Shown piece by piece: positions 1-7,062 of a stretch of 11,510 nt of DNA. The notes beneath the pieces were generated by a model that was not told where the DNA came from, searched no databases, and was given only the letters and a program-made list of their open reading frames with translations. Origin of the DNA: Igneacidithiobacillus copahuensis (GTDB lineage Bacteria; Pseudomonadota; Gammaproteobacteria; Acidithiobacillales; Acidithiobacillaceae); assembly GCF_018854015.1 (NCBI RefSeq), contig NZ_JAAXYO010000085.1, positions 1-11,510 on the forward strand. The letters run 5' to 3'. A program made the position numbers and the translations under genes. Numbering within the stretch: position 1 is the stretch's first letter; each line of letters starts with the position of its first letter.

Positions 1-84
1 AAAAAGGATGCGCACCGCAGCAAAGGCGCGTTGTTGTGGGGAATACTCGGCAATCGTGGGTTCTGCGGTAGTGGCGGTAGTCAT
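1..84 (-). CDS. 5' end of an unidentified gene, cut by the left window edge
   Basis: An ATG at 84-82 is preceded by a near-ideal Shine-Dalgarno AAGGAG (97-92 on the minus strand) with a 7-nt spacer. The frame stays open to the window edge and gives 28 residues, beginning MTTATTAEPTIAEYSPQQRA and ending AVRILF. The N-terminus is Thr/Ala-rich, then polar, and appears to be entering a hydrophobic stretch, so a membrane protein is possible. A second ATG at 88-86 in another frame has only a 3-nt spacer and gives a less protein-like Cys/Arg-rich reading, so I prefer 84. The gene follows the glycosyltransferase pair in the same direction after 118 nt, so it could belong to the same envelope-glycan cluster. 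Too little is visible to name a family. Confidence 0.6.
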   Translation of the reverse strand, partial: MTTATTAEPTIAEYSPQQRAFAAVRILF

Positions 85-202
85 TCATGAACTCCTTGTT
101 TTGCTGGAGATAAAAACTCTATCATCAGGTCGGTGCGTGGCACGTTGTGAAATTGTACCTCTTTCATTCGGGAAAACCAGTTATTACAGAATCTTCTTTT
201 GA
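85..202 (-). promoter_or_regulatory. 118-nt intergenic gap with a possible -10 box
   Basis: This gap separates the stop of the ArnT-like gene from the start of the left-edge gene. On the minus strand TACAAT (157-152) matches the sigma-70 -10 consensus at 5 of 6 positions, but no convincing -35 lies 16-18 nt upstream. No GC-rich hairpin with a T-tract is present, so read-through from the upstream operon is also possible. The only strong element is the AAGGAG ribosome binding site at 97-92. Confidence 0.25.
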
Positions 203-1849
203 TCATGGTTTAGCGACTCGGAGTAGTGCGATTTTTTCCCGATTATAAATTTCATAGCGTATCAGTATCACCTTTGCCTGGTAGGGAGATTCTACCTGAG
301 AAATAAGTTTACTTAGGTCAGTTGCCGGACAGACGACATAGAGCGGCCTATTTCCCATGTAGTTCCTGATATTTGCTGTATCTTGTAGATGGTGGATAGT
401 CATGGCGCCACGCGCCGCATAAAACAGAAAGTCGGGCTGAAACCACTGCCATGACGCCAGGCGATAAGGTGCTCCCGCCTGAATATGGACAATTTGTTCC
501 GCCATCTCCCGAGAGGGTTTCAGCCGGTTGAACTCCGGCGTATATAGAAACACCAAAAGTATGCTGAGTGCCACCGCGCCACCAGCCAAACTCAGCAGGG
601 CCCAGAGGACACGCTGTCGCCAGATCCAGACCCCGGCTACGAGTGCGGCGACGATGTAGGGCGTACCAAGCCATAGCATGCGTGGAATTTCCGGCTGCCG
701 CATGGGTACGATCCAGCCACCAAACGTCGTCAAGATGACACCGATGGCAAACAGAACGCCCAGTGACAGAACGTCGGACTTGGTAAGGCTCTTCTGCGTA
801 GCTTGCAGTCGCGAGTCGAGATACGTGGCCAAGAGAATCGCCAGTGGTGGATAAGACTCCCAGACATAGCTCGGCAGTTTGGTCGCGGAGAGGCTGAAGA
901 AGACGATCCAGATTACCGCCCAGAGCAGCATAAACTGGTTTTTGACCTGTTGCTTGTCCGGAGTCAGTGCCCTTGTCCTTTTTAACCAAAGCAGCGCCTG
1001 TGGTAGGAACACCGACCAGGGTAACATACCGAGGAAGACGCTAAGCAAATAATAAAACCACGGGCCCCGATGGCCTTGCATGCTTGCATCAAAGCGGCCA
1101 ATATTCTGCTGCAATAGAAAGAGCTTGTCCCACCCCCAGTGCGTTTCCAGGCCGACCGCGACGTACCAAGGCATGACCAATATCAGGAATAGCGGTAGCC
1201 CCAGTTCGAGCCTTCCCTGCTGCCATAGAAAGTGGAGATTTTTCTGTACGATGAGAAAAATAACGATGATCAGCCCTGGTAACAAGAACGCGATTGGACC
1301 TTTATCCAGCGTTCCCAAAGCAAGCGCTATATAGCATAAGAATAAAGCGTTGCGCCTGACCTGGGGATCCAGATAGGCCAGCAAGAAAGATAGCAGCGCA
1401 GCAGTTGTGGCAAGGATCAGCAGAGGATCGGGCGTAGCGCTCCGAAAAATCACGGTACTATGGAGGATGGTAGCGATTATCAGAGCAGACAGAAAGGCGA
1501 TTTTCTCGCTGTACATTCGGCGAACGACGCTGACGATCAGCAATACTAGCAGCGCTCCCACGATCGCCGATCCGATGCGTAGGCCAAAAGAATCGAGGCC
1601 GAACAGCCTTACCCCTACCCACATCATCCAGTAATTCAGAATCGGCTTGTCAGGAAGAATCTGGCCGTTGAAGGTAGGCAGAATCAGATTGTGATTTGCC
1701 ATCATTTCCTTCAAGGATTGCGCGTAGATAGGCTCATCGATATTCCATAGGCTGGTGTTTCCTATTCCCCAAGAGAAATACAGTGTAGAAGCCGCAAAAA
1801 TAAGCAGAGACTGCACTAGATATTTATAACTTGTCTTTGTTTTTTGCAT
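203..1849 (-). CDS. ArnT/PMT-like integral-membrane glycosyltransferase (GT83-type)
   Basis: A 548-residue polytopic membrane protein. Families of this type transfer a sugar from an undecaprenyl-phosphate carrier to an acceptor on the periplasmic side; ArnT itself puts 4-amino-4-deoxy-arabinose on lipid A. Visible family features are the first-loop acidic pair (W35-N-I-D38-E39-P), the PDKP motif at 66-69 followed by NYW, an Asp in TPDP (D141), and the DKGP motif at 182-185. Around a dozen hydrophobic segments follow, then a roughly 90-residue C-terminal soluble part, as in ArnT-like enzymes. The length matches ArnT homologues (about 550). It starts 3 nt after the stop of the GT2 gene and has no good Shine-Dalgarno of its own, so it is probably translationally coupled. 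The acceptor and sugar cannot be told from sequence. No ArnA, ArnB or ArnD genes are in the window, so calling it true ArnT would be unsafe. Other protein or polysaccharide glycosyltransferases of the PMT_2 clan are alternatives. Confidence 0.85.
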   Translation of the reverse strand: MQKTKTSYKYLVQSLLIFAASTLYFSWGIGNTSLWNIDEPIYAQSLKEMMANHNLILPTFNGQILPDKPILNYWMMWVGVRLFGLDSFGLRIGSAIVGALLVLLIVSVVRRMYSEKIAFLSALIIATILHSTVIFRSATPDPLLILATTAALLSFLLAYLDPQVRRNALFLCYIALALGTLDKGPIAFLLPGLIIVIFLIVQKNLHFLWQQGRLELGLPLFLILVMPWYVAVGLETHWGWDKLFLLQQNIGRFDASMQGHRGPWFYYLLSVFLGMLPWSVFLPQALLWLKRTRALTPDKQQVKNQFMLLWAVIWIVFFSLSATKLPSYVWESYPPLAILLATYLDSRLQATQKSLTKSDVLSLGVLFAIGVILTTFGGWIVPMRQPEIPRMLWLGTPYIVAALVAGVWIWRQRVLWALLSLAGGAVALSILLVFLYTPEFNRLKPSREMAEQIVHIQAGAPYRLASWQWFQPDFLFYAARGAMTIHHLQDTANIRNYMGNRPLYVVCPATDLSKLISQVESPYQAKVILIRYEIYNREKIALLRVAKP

Positions 1850-1852
1850 GCG

Positions 1853-2857
1853 CTATTGATTCTTTCTTTCGTTATCTGTGTCATTGATCCAGGAATCCTG
1901 AATCAAATATAGTGGTCGCTGCTTGCTTTCTTCGTAGATTCTGGAAATGTACTCGCCAAGCATCCCCAGTGCGATGAGCTGAACCCCACCCAAGAACAAT
2001 ATGGTCACCATGAGTGAGGGGTATCCCTTTACCGAGTTTCCACAACATATGGTTTCGATAATCAGGTAGATGGCATACAGAAAAGATGTAAATGCAATCA
2101 TTATGCCCATGTAGGAAGCGAGTTGCAGCGGTACATGGCTGAACGATGTGATCCCCTCCAGCGCCAGCTGCCATAATCGCCAATAATTCCAGCTGCTTCG
2201 CCCATTTTGACGTGCGTCTCTTTGATAATATATTGATGTTGTCTTAAAGCCAGTCCACGCAAACAGACCCTTCATGTAACGGCGGCGTTCGGGTAGGCAT
2301 TTCAGGGCCTCCAGCACCTTCCGCGACAGCAAACGGCAGTCCCCAGCGTCATGGGGAATCTCAATGGTACTCATCCGGTTCAGAACACGATAGAACAGGA
2401 AAGAACTCATTCGTTTTGCATAGGATTCTCCCAAGCGTCGCTGGCGCACCGCATTTACCACGTCGTAGCCCTCCAAGAATTTTGCAAAGAGGGGTTGGAT
2501 CAACTCGGGGGGGTCCTGTAGATCGGCGTCCAGAGGAATGGCTACATCGCCGGTAGCATGGTCCAGTCCTGCGGACAATGCCGCTTCTTTACCAAAATTG
2601 CGGGAGAGATTGATGATCGTTACCCGATCATCCCGATCTCGGAGCGCGAGCAATTGCAATAGGGTGTCGTCGCTACTGCCGTCGTTGACGAAGACGATCT
2701 CCCACCTTTGCGCTAATTTTTGCAGCACCGCCTGGGTACGGTCAAAGAGGGAACTGATATTGGCGGATTCGTTGTAGCAGGGAATCACCACCGATATTCT
2801 ATAAAGCTCATTCTCTTGCTTTTTTTCATTTTTCAATGGGATGTTCTCTGATTCCAT
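1853..2857 (-). CDS. GtrB/ArnC-like undecaprenyl-phosphate glycosyltransferase (GT2)
   Basis: A 334-residue enzyme that should move a sugar from a nucleotide donor onto undecaprenyl phosphate at the inner face of the cytoplasmic membrane. The GT-A fold is clear: SVVIPCYNE (22-30), FVNDGSSD (56-63, nucleotide-binding D59), the metal-binding DAD at 110-112, and LQDPPE (113-118). Features typical of the GtrB/YfdH branch follow: GDCRLLSR (172-179), the Arg-rich ERRRYMKG (190-197), and GRSSWNYW (219-226). Two C-terminal membrane spans lie at roughly 244-270 and 280-303, and the tail is charged. The first 20 residues are a charged extension before the catalytic domain. The ATG at 2857 has no clear Shine-Dalgarno, and no other ATG is in frame nearby. 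It is the first gene of a pair with the ArnT-like enzyme, for which it probably makes the lipid-linked donor. Which sugar is used (glucose, aminoarabinose or other) is not determined; the motifs look closer to GtrB than to ArnC. Confidence 0.87.
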   Translation of the reverse strand: MESENIPLKNEKKQENELYRISVVIPCYNESANISSLFDRTQAVLQKLAQRWEIVFVNDGSSDDTLLQLLALRDRDDRVTIINLSRNFGKEAALSAGLDHATGDVAIPLDADLQDPPELIQPLFAKFLEGYDVVNAVRQRRLGESYAKRMSSFLFYRVLNRMSTIEIPHDAGDCRLLSRKVLEALKCLPERRRYMKGLFAWTGFKTTSIYYQRDARQNGRSSWNYWRLWQLALEGITSFSHVPLQLASYMGIMIAFTSFLYAIYLIIETICCGNSVKGYPSLMVTILFLGGVQLIALGMLGEYISRIYEESKQRPLYLIQDSWINDTDNERKNQ

Positions 2858-2883
2858 GTGGGCCAGCGGAAGACGCCAACGCT

Positions 2884-2895
2884 TACTGATCAGTA
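2884..2895. repeat. 12-bp perfect palindrome upstream of the GT2 gene
   Basis: TACTGATCAGTA is its own reverse complement and lies 27-38 bp before the GT2 start codon. It has no spacer and is not followed by a T-tract, so it looks more like a protein-binding dyad than a terminator. No regulator is known for it. A chance palindrome is possible. Confidence 0.35.
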
Positions 2896-3019
2896 GAAGA
2901 GCGGCAGCAGAGCCTGTTCGACCACTTGAAAGAATAACGCGGCAAGCTTAGGCGAAAATTAGGGAGTCTCCGATCGTGGTGGGAGAAGTGTCGAAAAACG
3001 GTCCGTTTGACCTGGCTAG

Positions 3020-3048
3020 GCGCCCCCTCGACTTGCCGAGGGTGGCGC
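3020..3048. terminator. GC-rich hairpin just downstream of the DUF2892 gene
   Basis: Eleven base pairs form between GCGCCCCCTCG (3020-3030) and CGAGGGTGGCGC (3037-3048), with one bulged T at 3043 and a 6-nt loop. The structure begins 12 nt past the DUF2892 stop codon, where an operon terminator would be expected. The run of five T (3052-3056) is on the plus strand, however, so as a classical intrinsic terminator it would work for plus-strand transcription. On the minus strand it carries only an upstream A-tract. It could still end or protect the 3' end of the DUF2892 transcript. The rest of 2858-3060 shows no convincing promoter. Confidence 0.4.
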
Positions 3049-3060
3049 ACCTTTTTGGCT

Positions 3061-3264
3061 TCAGCGATGCAACTTACAAGTCTTGATTCCAAACAGGGAA
3101 TAGGCTGGGCACCAGCCAATCAGCCCGGTGACCAATGGGATCACTCCCAACCAACCCCAGGGACTTTGCGGCCCCCAAAATACGAGGCTGATGACTACCG
3201 CCCCGATAATGATGCGCATGCCGCGATCCACTCCGCCCTCATTGAGCAATGTTTGCATGTTCAT
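3061..3264 (-). CDS. Small DUF2892 / YgaP-like inner-membrane protein
   Basis: A 67-residue protein of the YgaP transmembrane-domain type (DUF2892). The typical pattern is present: a short polar N-terminus with GGVDRGMRIIIG (10-21), a first membrane span (about 17-31), a Trp/Gly-rich turn, a second span (about 37-50), and the conserved tail GWCPAYSLFGIKTC with Cys52 and Cys63. In some proteins this domain is fused to a rhodanese. Here it stands alone, and its biochemical role is unknown. I chose the ATG at 3264 because GAGG lies 8 nt upstream and residue 1 then sits close to the domain. An ATG two codons further in is also possible. An in-frame ATG at 3300 would add 12 residues but lacks a ribosome binding site. 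It follows the Crp/Fnr gene by 80 nt, and a dyad lies in that gap, so it is a likely regulatory target. Confidence 0.82.
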   Translation of the reverse strand: MNMQTLLNEGGVDRGMRIIIGAVVISLVFWGPQSPWGWLGVIPLVTGLIGWCPAYSLFGIKTCKLHR

Positions 3265-3327
3265 GACCTTACCCTCATTGTCCTTGGAAAGGAGTTCCAT
3301 GATGGCAGGCCAGGGAGCAATGCGTCG

Positions 3328-3340
3328 GTGACAATATCAC
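3328..3340. promoter_or_regulatory. GTGA-N5-TCAC dyad, candidate Crp/Fnr-type operator
   Basis: The half-sites GTGA (3328-3331) and TCAC (3337-3340) are separated by CAATA. The arms are the same as the core of the E. coli CRP site (TGTGA-N6-TCACA), but the spacer is one base short and flanking matches are partial. The dyad starts 4 nt after the stop of the Crp/Fnr gene and ends about 64 bp before the DUF2892 ATG, a sensible place for an operator acting on that gene. Binding is inferred from position and symmetry only. Confidence 0.35.
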
Positions 3341-3344
3341 AGAA

Positions 3345-4010
3345 TTAGGAGCCGTTTGCCAGCTCTTTCAGTGCCTCACGGTTCAGTAAATGAATTTCTC
3401 GATGTTGCCGAAGAATCCAGCCGCGGGCCTCGAAATCCCGCAAGCTGCGGCTGATTACCTCACGGGCAGAACCCAGCTCGGCGGCAATGGCCTGGTGCGT
3501 AATGGATAGCGTATCCCCCTCTGCGCCCTGATGCAGTAGCAGGCGGGCCAGACGGATATCCAGGCGGGTAAAAAGCACTTCTTCGACCAGGGCAAATAGT
3601 TGTGTCAGGCGGTCGCCGTAGGCGCGAAACACGAAACTACGAAAATCCGGGTTGTCTGCGATTGCGGCCTGGAAGTGTTGGCGTGAAAACGCCACGGCGC
3701 GGCCCGCGCGCTCGCTGATCCCGGTTGCGGGATAGGCGTGCCCATTGAACAGGCAGGCGGTAGTCAGTATGCAGGACTCCCCTGGCCCAATTCGATACAG
3801 CACGATCTCCCGGCCACTGACAGAGACCTGCTGCACACGAATCTGACCCTCCTGCACCAGAAGATATTGCTCGCAAAGACTCCCGTTCTGAAAGATAAGG
3901 CTACCGGCGGTAAATCGCAGCTGTCTGGCTGCAGCCAACAGCACCGCACCACTTTTCGTCTGCTGCAAAGCACGAAGGTCTGGAAACTGCTCCAGCCAAT
4001 CGGTGTTCAT
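3345..4010 (-). CDS. Crp/Fnr-family transcriptional regulator
   Basis: A 221-residue cytoplasmic DNA-binding regulator. Residues about 20-115 form the cupin-like sensor domain, with the family's IFQNG (39-43), VQEGQIRV (52-59) and IGPGES (74-79) turns. A long dimerization helix follows (about 115-145). The C-terminal winged helix has ITHQAIAAELGSAREVISR at 170-188, in which the recognition helix carries the E-x-x-S-R pattern (E184, S187, R188) of Fnr-type proteins. The N-terminal cysteine cluster that binds the Fe-S cluster in FNR is absent, so it is not an oxygen sensor of that kind. Three cysteines remain (46, 80, 86), and the CILTTAC pair at 80-86 could be redox- or sulfur-reactive, which is an inference. 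The start lies 10 nt after the permease stop with no clear Shine-Dalgarno, so it probably ends the efflux transcript. The DUF2892 gene comes next, which suggests that target as well as, or instead of, the pump. Confidence 0.85.
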   Translation of the reverse strand: MNTDWLEQFPDLRALQQTKSGAVLLAAARQLRFTAGSLIFQNGSLCEQYLLVQEGQIRVQQVSVSGREIVLYRIGPGESCILTTACLFNGHAYPATGISERAGRAVAFSRQHFQAAIADNPDFRSFVFRAYGDRLTQLFALVEEVLFTRLDIRLARLLLHQGAEGDTLSITHQAIAAELGSAREVISRSLRDFEARGWILRQHREIHLLNREALKELANGS

Positions 4011-4020
4011 CTATCGATCG

Positions 4021-7000
4021 TCATTCATGACCCCTGGATTTGCGCAGCGGGAGAATCTTCTGCAGGGTGACATAGATTCCTGGCATCACCAACAGCACCA
4101 GGGGAATCTCGGCCAGCAGACCGGAAATGATGGCAACCGCCAGCGGTGCCTGCATTTCGGCACCGGCGCCAATGCCCAGGGCCAGAGGTAGCAGGGCGAG
4201 AATGGCGATAATGGCGGTCATGAGTACTGGGCGTAGGCGCGCGGCGCCGGCGCGCACGAGCTCTTCCAAATTATGGTTACGCAGCTCTGCGAAGTAAAAA
4301 ATCGCCGTTTCGGTGACGATACCGACAATCATGGTCATACCGATCATGGCAGTGAGATTGCGCTCGGTGCCGGTGAGCCACAAGCCTATGAATACCGCCC
4401 CCAATGCCAGTAGCGCGGTGATCAGGATGCTGAACACGACGGCAAAGTTTTCATAAAGGAAGAGGAGTAGCGCCGCAACCAGAAGAATTGCCGCCAGCAG
4501 GACCAGGGCCAGGTCGTGCATGGCCTTTTGCTGCTCCTGATAGAGGCCGCCGTATTCCAGATACACTCCGGACGGCAGTTGGAGCTTGGCGAGACGCTGC
4601 CGGATTTGCGCGAGGACCGTACCCATTGCATGGCCGTTTTCGATACGTGCGGTGACGGCAACCATGGGCTGCAGGTTTTCTGCATCCAGCTCCGCCTGGC
4701 CGGGCTGGATGGAGATCGCCGCTACCTGATTGAGAAAAAAGGTCTGCCCGTTCGCTGCAATCAGCGGCAGGTGGCGCAACTGCTCGATCCGTTGTGCGAG
4801 GTCTCGCGGGGCACGCAGACGTACGCCGATCATTTCCTCGCCGTGTGGGATTTTGGTGACCACCTGCCCCTGCAGCAGGGTGCGCAGTTGTTGGGTGACC
4901 TCGGCGGGAGTCATGCCGGCAATGGCCTTTGCGCGCAGGGGATCGACGTGGATGTCGATGGCATCCCCGGCAATGGTGATGCCGTCAAAGGCCTCGGTAA
5001 CTCCGGGGACGCCCTCGATCGACCGGGTGATCTGCCGCGCAATGGGTTCCAATTCCTGGGGATGATTGCCAAAGATCTTGATTTCGATGGGTTGCGGCAC
5101 GGCGGTGAGGTCGCCGATCAGATCTTCCATGAGCTGCCCCGTTTCCACGCGCAAGCCCGGCACTTGGTCCTTGATCTGCTGCCGCACGCTGTCCATGACC
5201 TGCCAGATGTCGCGTTTGCGCTGGCTCTTCAGGCGGATGAAAAAGTCGCCGGCGTTGGCCTCGGTAATCCCGCCACCCAACTGCAGTCCGGTGCGTCGCG
5301 AGTAGGCGGCGACCTCCGGGGTCTGTGCCAGAATCTGCTGCACCTGCGCTAATAGGCGATCGGTCTCGGCCAGGGAGGTGCCCGGAGGTGCGCGATAGTC
5401 CAGTACAAAGCCGCCCTCGTCCATGGGGGGCAGAAAGCCGCTACCGACCTGGGTATAGGACCAACCGGACAGGGCGATCAACAGGCCCACGGACAGCAGG
5501 AGCCACACAGGTCTTTGCAGGAAACGGGCAAGAAACCGTCGATAGTGTTCGGTGGTCCAGCGCTGCAGCGATCCTTGATGCTCGGCCTTGTCGGCGTCTT
5601 TCTGCCGCAGCAGCAATTGCGCCAATACCGGGACCGCCAGGAAGGTAACGAGAAAGGAAATGAGGAGAGCAGCGGCAATGGCAATGGCCAAGGCCTGAAA
5701 AAACGCGCCGGTGACCCCGGACAGAAAGGCCAGGGGAAGGAAAATGATCAGCGTCGCCGCCGAGGAGCCGGCCAAGGGGGTGCTGAGCTCCTGGGCCAGA
5801 TGCAGGATGGACCAGTTTTCGCGCTCTTCACTGATCCGGCGCATCAGATGCTCGAGCATGACGACCACGTCATCCACCACCAGCCCGACCGCTGCAGCCA
5901 TACCGCCCAGGGTCATGATGTTGAAACTCTGGTGCAGCACATAGAGGACCAGTGCGCTGGCGATCAAGACACTGGGCAAGGTGATGGCGACGATCAGGGT
6001 AAGACGGAGATTGCGGAGAAAGGCGAAGAGCACCAGGGCGGCGAGGATGGCACCGATGATGATCGCATCGCGTACACTGCCCGCGGCGGCGGTGATGAGT
6101 TGGCTCTGGTCGTACCAGGTGCTGATCTGCACTCCCGCGGGCAGCGATGCCACGCTACTTTGCAAGAGTTTGCGCAGGGCCCGGTCGATGGCAACGGTGT
6201 TGCCGCCGGGTTGCTGCAGGATGTTGAGGAGTACGGCGTTTTTGCCGTTGGCGGTGACGGTGGTCCAGGCGGGACGTGTGCCCTGCGTGATCTTGGCCAC
6301 ATCGGCCAGATCGACAATGCCTTCGGGACCGCTTTTGAGGATGGTCTTGCCGATTTCCTCGCCATTGACCAGATGGCTCGTGCTGAGGATCTGATACAGG
6401 CGATAATGACGCTGACTGCGCCCCACCGCCTCGATGGTGTTGGAACCGGCCAGGGCCTTTTCGACATCGGCATAGGAGAGGCCGTAGTGTTGCAGAAGCC
6501 AGGGATCGACCACCACCTGGAATTCTTCTTGGGCGCCACCCTGTACCGTCACTTGCGCTACCCCAGGAATGCTCAGCAGGCGTGGACGCAGTTGATAGTA
6601 GGCAACCCGCCGCAAGGCCACGGGGTCCAGTTGAGACGAGGTCAGGGCGAGGCCCAGAATCGGATCGACGGTCGGGTCCATGCGACGAGCGCGGAATTGG
6701 GTATCGGCGGGGAGTTTGGGCAGCTCCTGGTTGATGGCGGCCTCGACCTGCAAGAGCGCGCGTTGCATGTCGCTACCCCAGGCGAATTGCACCGAGATAT
6801 CGGCGGCGCCCCGCGCCGTGGTCGAACGGATCTTGCGGACCCCGGGAACCGCACGCAGGGCCTGCTCCAAGGGTAGGGTCAGGGCGATCTGGGTCTGACT
6901 GATGGGCATGTTGCCGGCATCCACCGAGACCTCGATGCGCGGAAAAGAGACTTGCGGAAACAGTGCCACCGGTAGTTTCTGCGCCGCCAGCAGACCACCG

Positions 7001-7062
7001 AGGGTGAGGAGCAGGAGCAGAAAAAGCAGAAAACGGCGGTGTCGAAGCAGCCAGTCACCCAT
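4021..7062 (-). CDS. RND-family efflux permease, 1013 residues
   Basis: The proton-driven inner-membrane pump of a tripartite efflux system. The ATG at 7062 overlaps the adaptor stop as TGATG and has GGAGG about 10 nt upstream; the frame is open further upstream, but that lies inside the adaptor gene. RND architecture is complete: TM1 near 10-28, a periplasmic porter domain, TM2-6 (about 333-480), TM7 near 520-537, a second porter domain, and TM8-12 (about 850-1000). TM4 contains GLVVDDVVVMLE (393-404) with the Asp pair D397-D398, as in HAE-type pumps. TM10 reads GIVTETAIF (914-922), placing E918 where AcrB has Lys940 and CusA has Glu939. TM11 begins RLRPVLMT (942-949), with no Lys where CusA has one. 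The family length is about 1020-1050, so the protein looks intact. The substrate is undecided: metal ions, organic solutes and antimicrobials are all possible. The operon with a CzcC-like lipoprotein leans slightly to metals. Confidence 0.93.
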   Translation of the reverse strand: MGDWLLRHRRFLLFLLLLLTLGGLLAAQKLPVALFPQVSFPRIEVSVDAGNMPISQTQIALTLPLEQALRAVPGVRKIRSTTARGAADISVQFAWGSDMQRALLQVEAAINQELPKLPADTQFRARRMDPTVDPILGLALTSSQLDPVALRRVAYYQLRPRLLSIPGVAQVTVQGGAQEEFQVVVDPWLLQHYGLSYADVEKALAGSNTIEAVGRSQRHYRLYQILSTSHLVNGEEIGKTILKSGPEGIVDLADVAKITQGTRPAWTTVTANGKNAVLLNILQQPGGNTVAIDRALRKLLQSSVASLPAGVQISTWYDQSQLITAAAGSVRDAIIIGAILAALVLFAFLRNLRLTLIVAITLPSVLIASALVLYVLHQSFNIMTLGGMAAAVGLVVDDVVVMLEHLMRRISEERENWSILHLAQELSTPLAGSSAATLIIFLPLAFLSGVTGAFFQALAIAIAAALLISFLVTFLAVPVLAQLLLRQKDADKAEHQGSLQRWTTEHYRRFLARFLQRPVWLLLSVGLLIALSGWSYTQVGSGFLPPMDEGGFVLDYRAPPGTSLAETDRLLAQVQQILAQTPEVAAYSRRTGLQLGGGITEANAGDFFIRLKSQRKRDIWQVMDSVRQQIKDQVPGLRVETGQLMEDLIGDLTAVPQPIEIKIFGNHPQELEPIARQITRSIEGVPGVTEAFDGITIAGDAIDIHVDPLRAKAIAGMTPAEVTQQLRTLLQGQVVTKIPHGEEMIGVRLRAPRDLAQRIEQLRHLPLIAANGQTFFLNQVAAISIQPGQAELDAENLQPMVAVTARIENGHAMGTVLAQIRQRLAKLQLPSGVYLEYGGLYQEQQKAMHDLALVLLAAILLVAALLLFLYENFAVVFSILITALLALGAVFIGLWLTGTERNLTAMIGMTMIVGIVTETAIFYFAELRNHNLEELVRAGAARLRPVLMTAIIAILALLPLALGIGAGAEMQAPLAVAIISGLLAEIPLVLLVMPGIYVTLQKILPLRKSRGHE

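Noticed and set aside
8..202. A 64-codon plus-strand frame with AAAAAGG before its ATG and a hydrophobic stretch
   Set aside because: It overlaps, antisense, the better-supported minus-strand gene start at 84, and the GG lies directly against the ATG, leaving no room for a working ribosome binding site.
2950..3000. TCGACA (2992-2987) and TAATTT in the intergenic region as a promoter for the glycosyltransferase operon
   Set aside because: The two boxes are about 27 nt apart, far outside the 16-18 nt spacing needed, so I do not call a promoter.
2883..3119. A 78-codon minus-strand frame spanning the hairpin region
   Set aside because: It overlaps the DUF2892 gene in another frame, is Arg/Ser-rich and has no family features.
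3265..3300. N-terminal extension of the DUF2892 protein from an ATG at 3300
   Set aside because: No ribosome binding site precedes it, and the added 12 polar residues are not part of the usual domain; the ATG at 3264 has GAGG at a proper distance.
4516..5352. A 278-codon plus-strand open frame
   Set aside because: It also lies opposite the permease, and its composition reflects the antisense strand; no start signal or domain supports it.
5515..6876. A 453-codon open frame on the plus strand opposite the RND permease
   Set aside because: It is antisense to a clearly conserved permease. Its translation is rich in Gly, Gln, Asp and His with no domain pattern, as expected from the complementary strand of a GC-rich gene.
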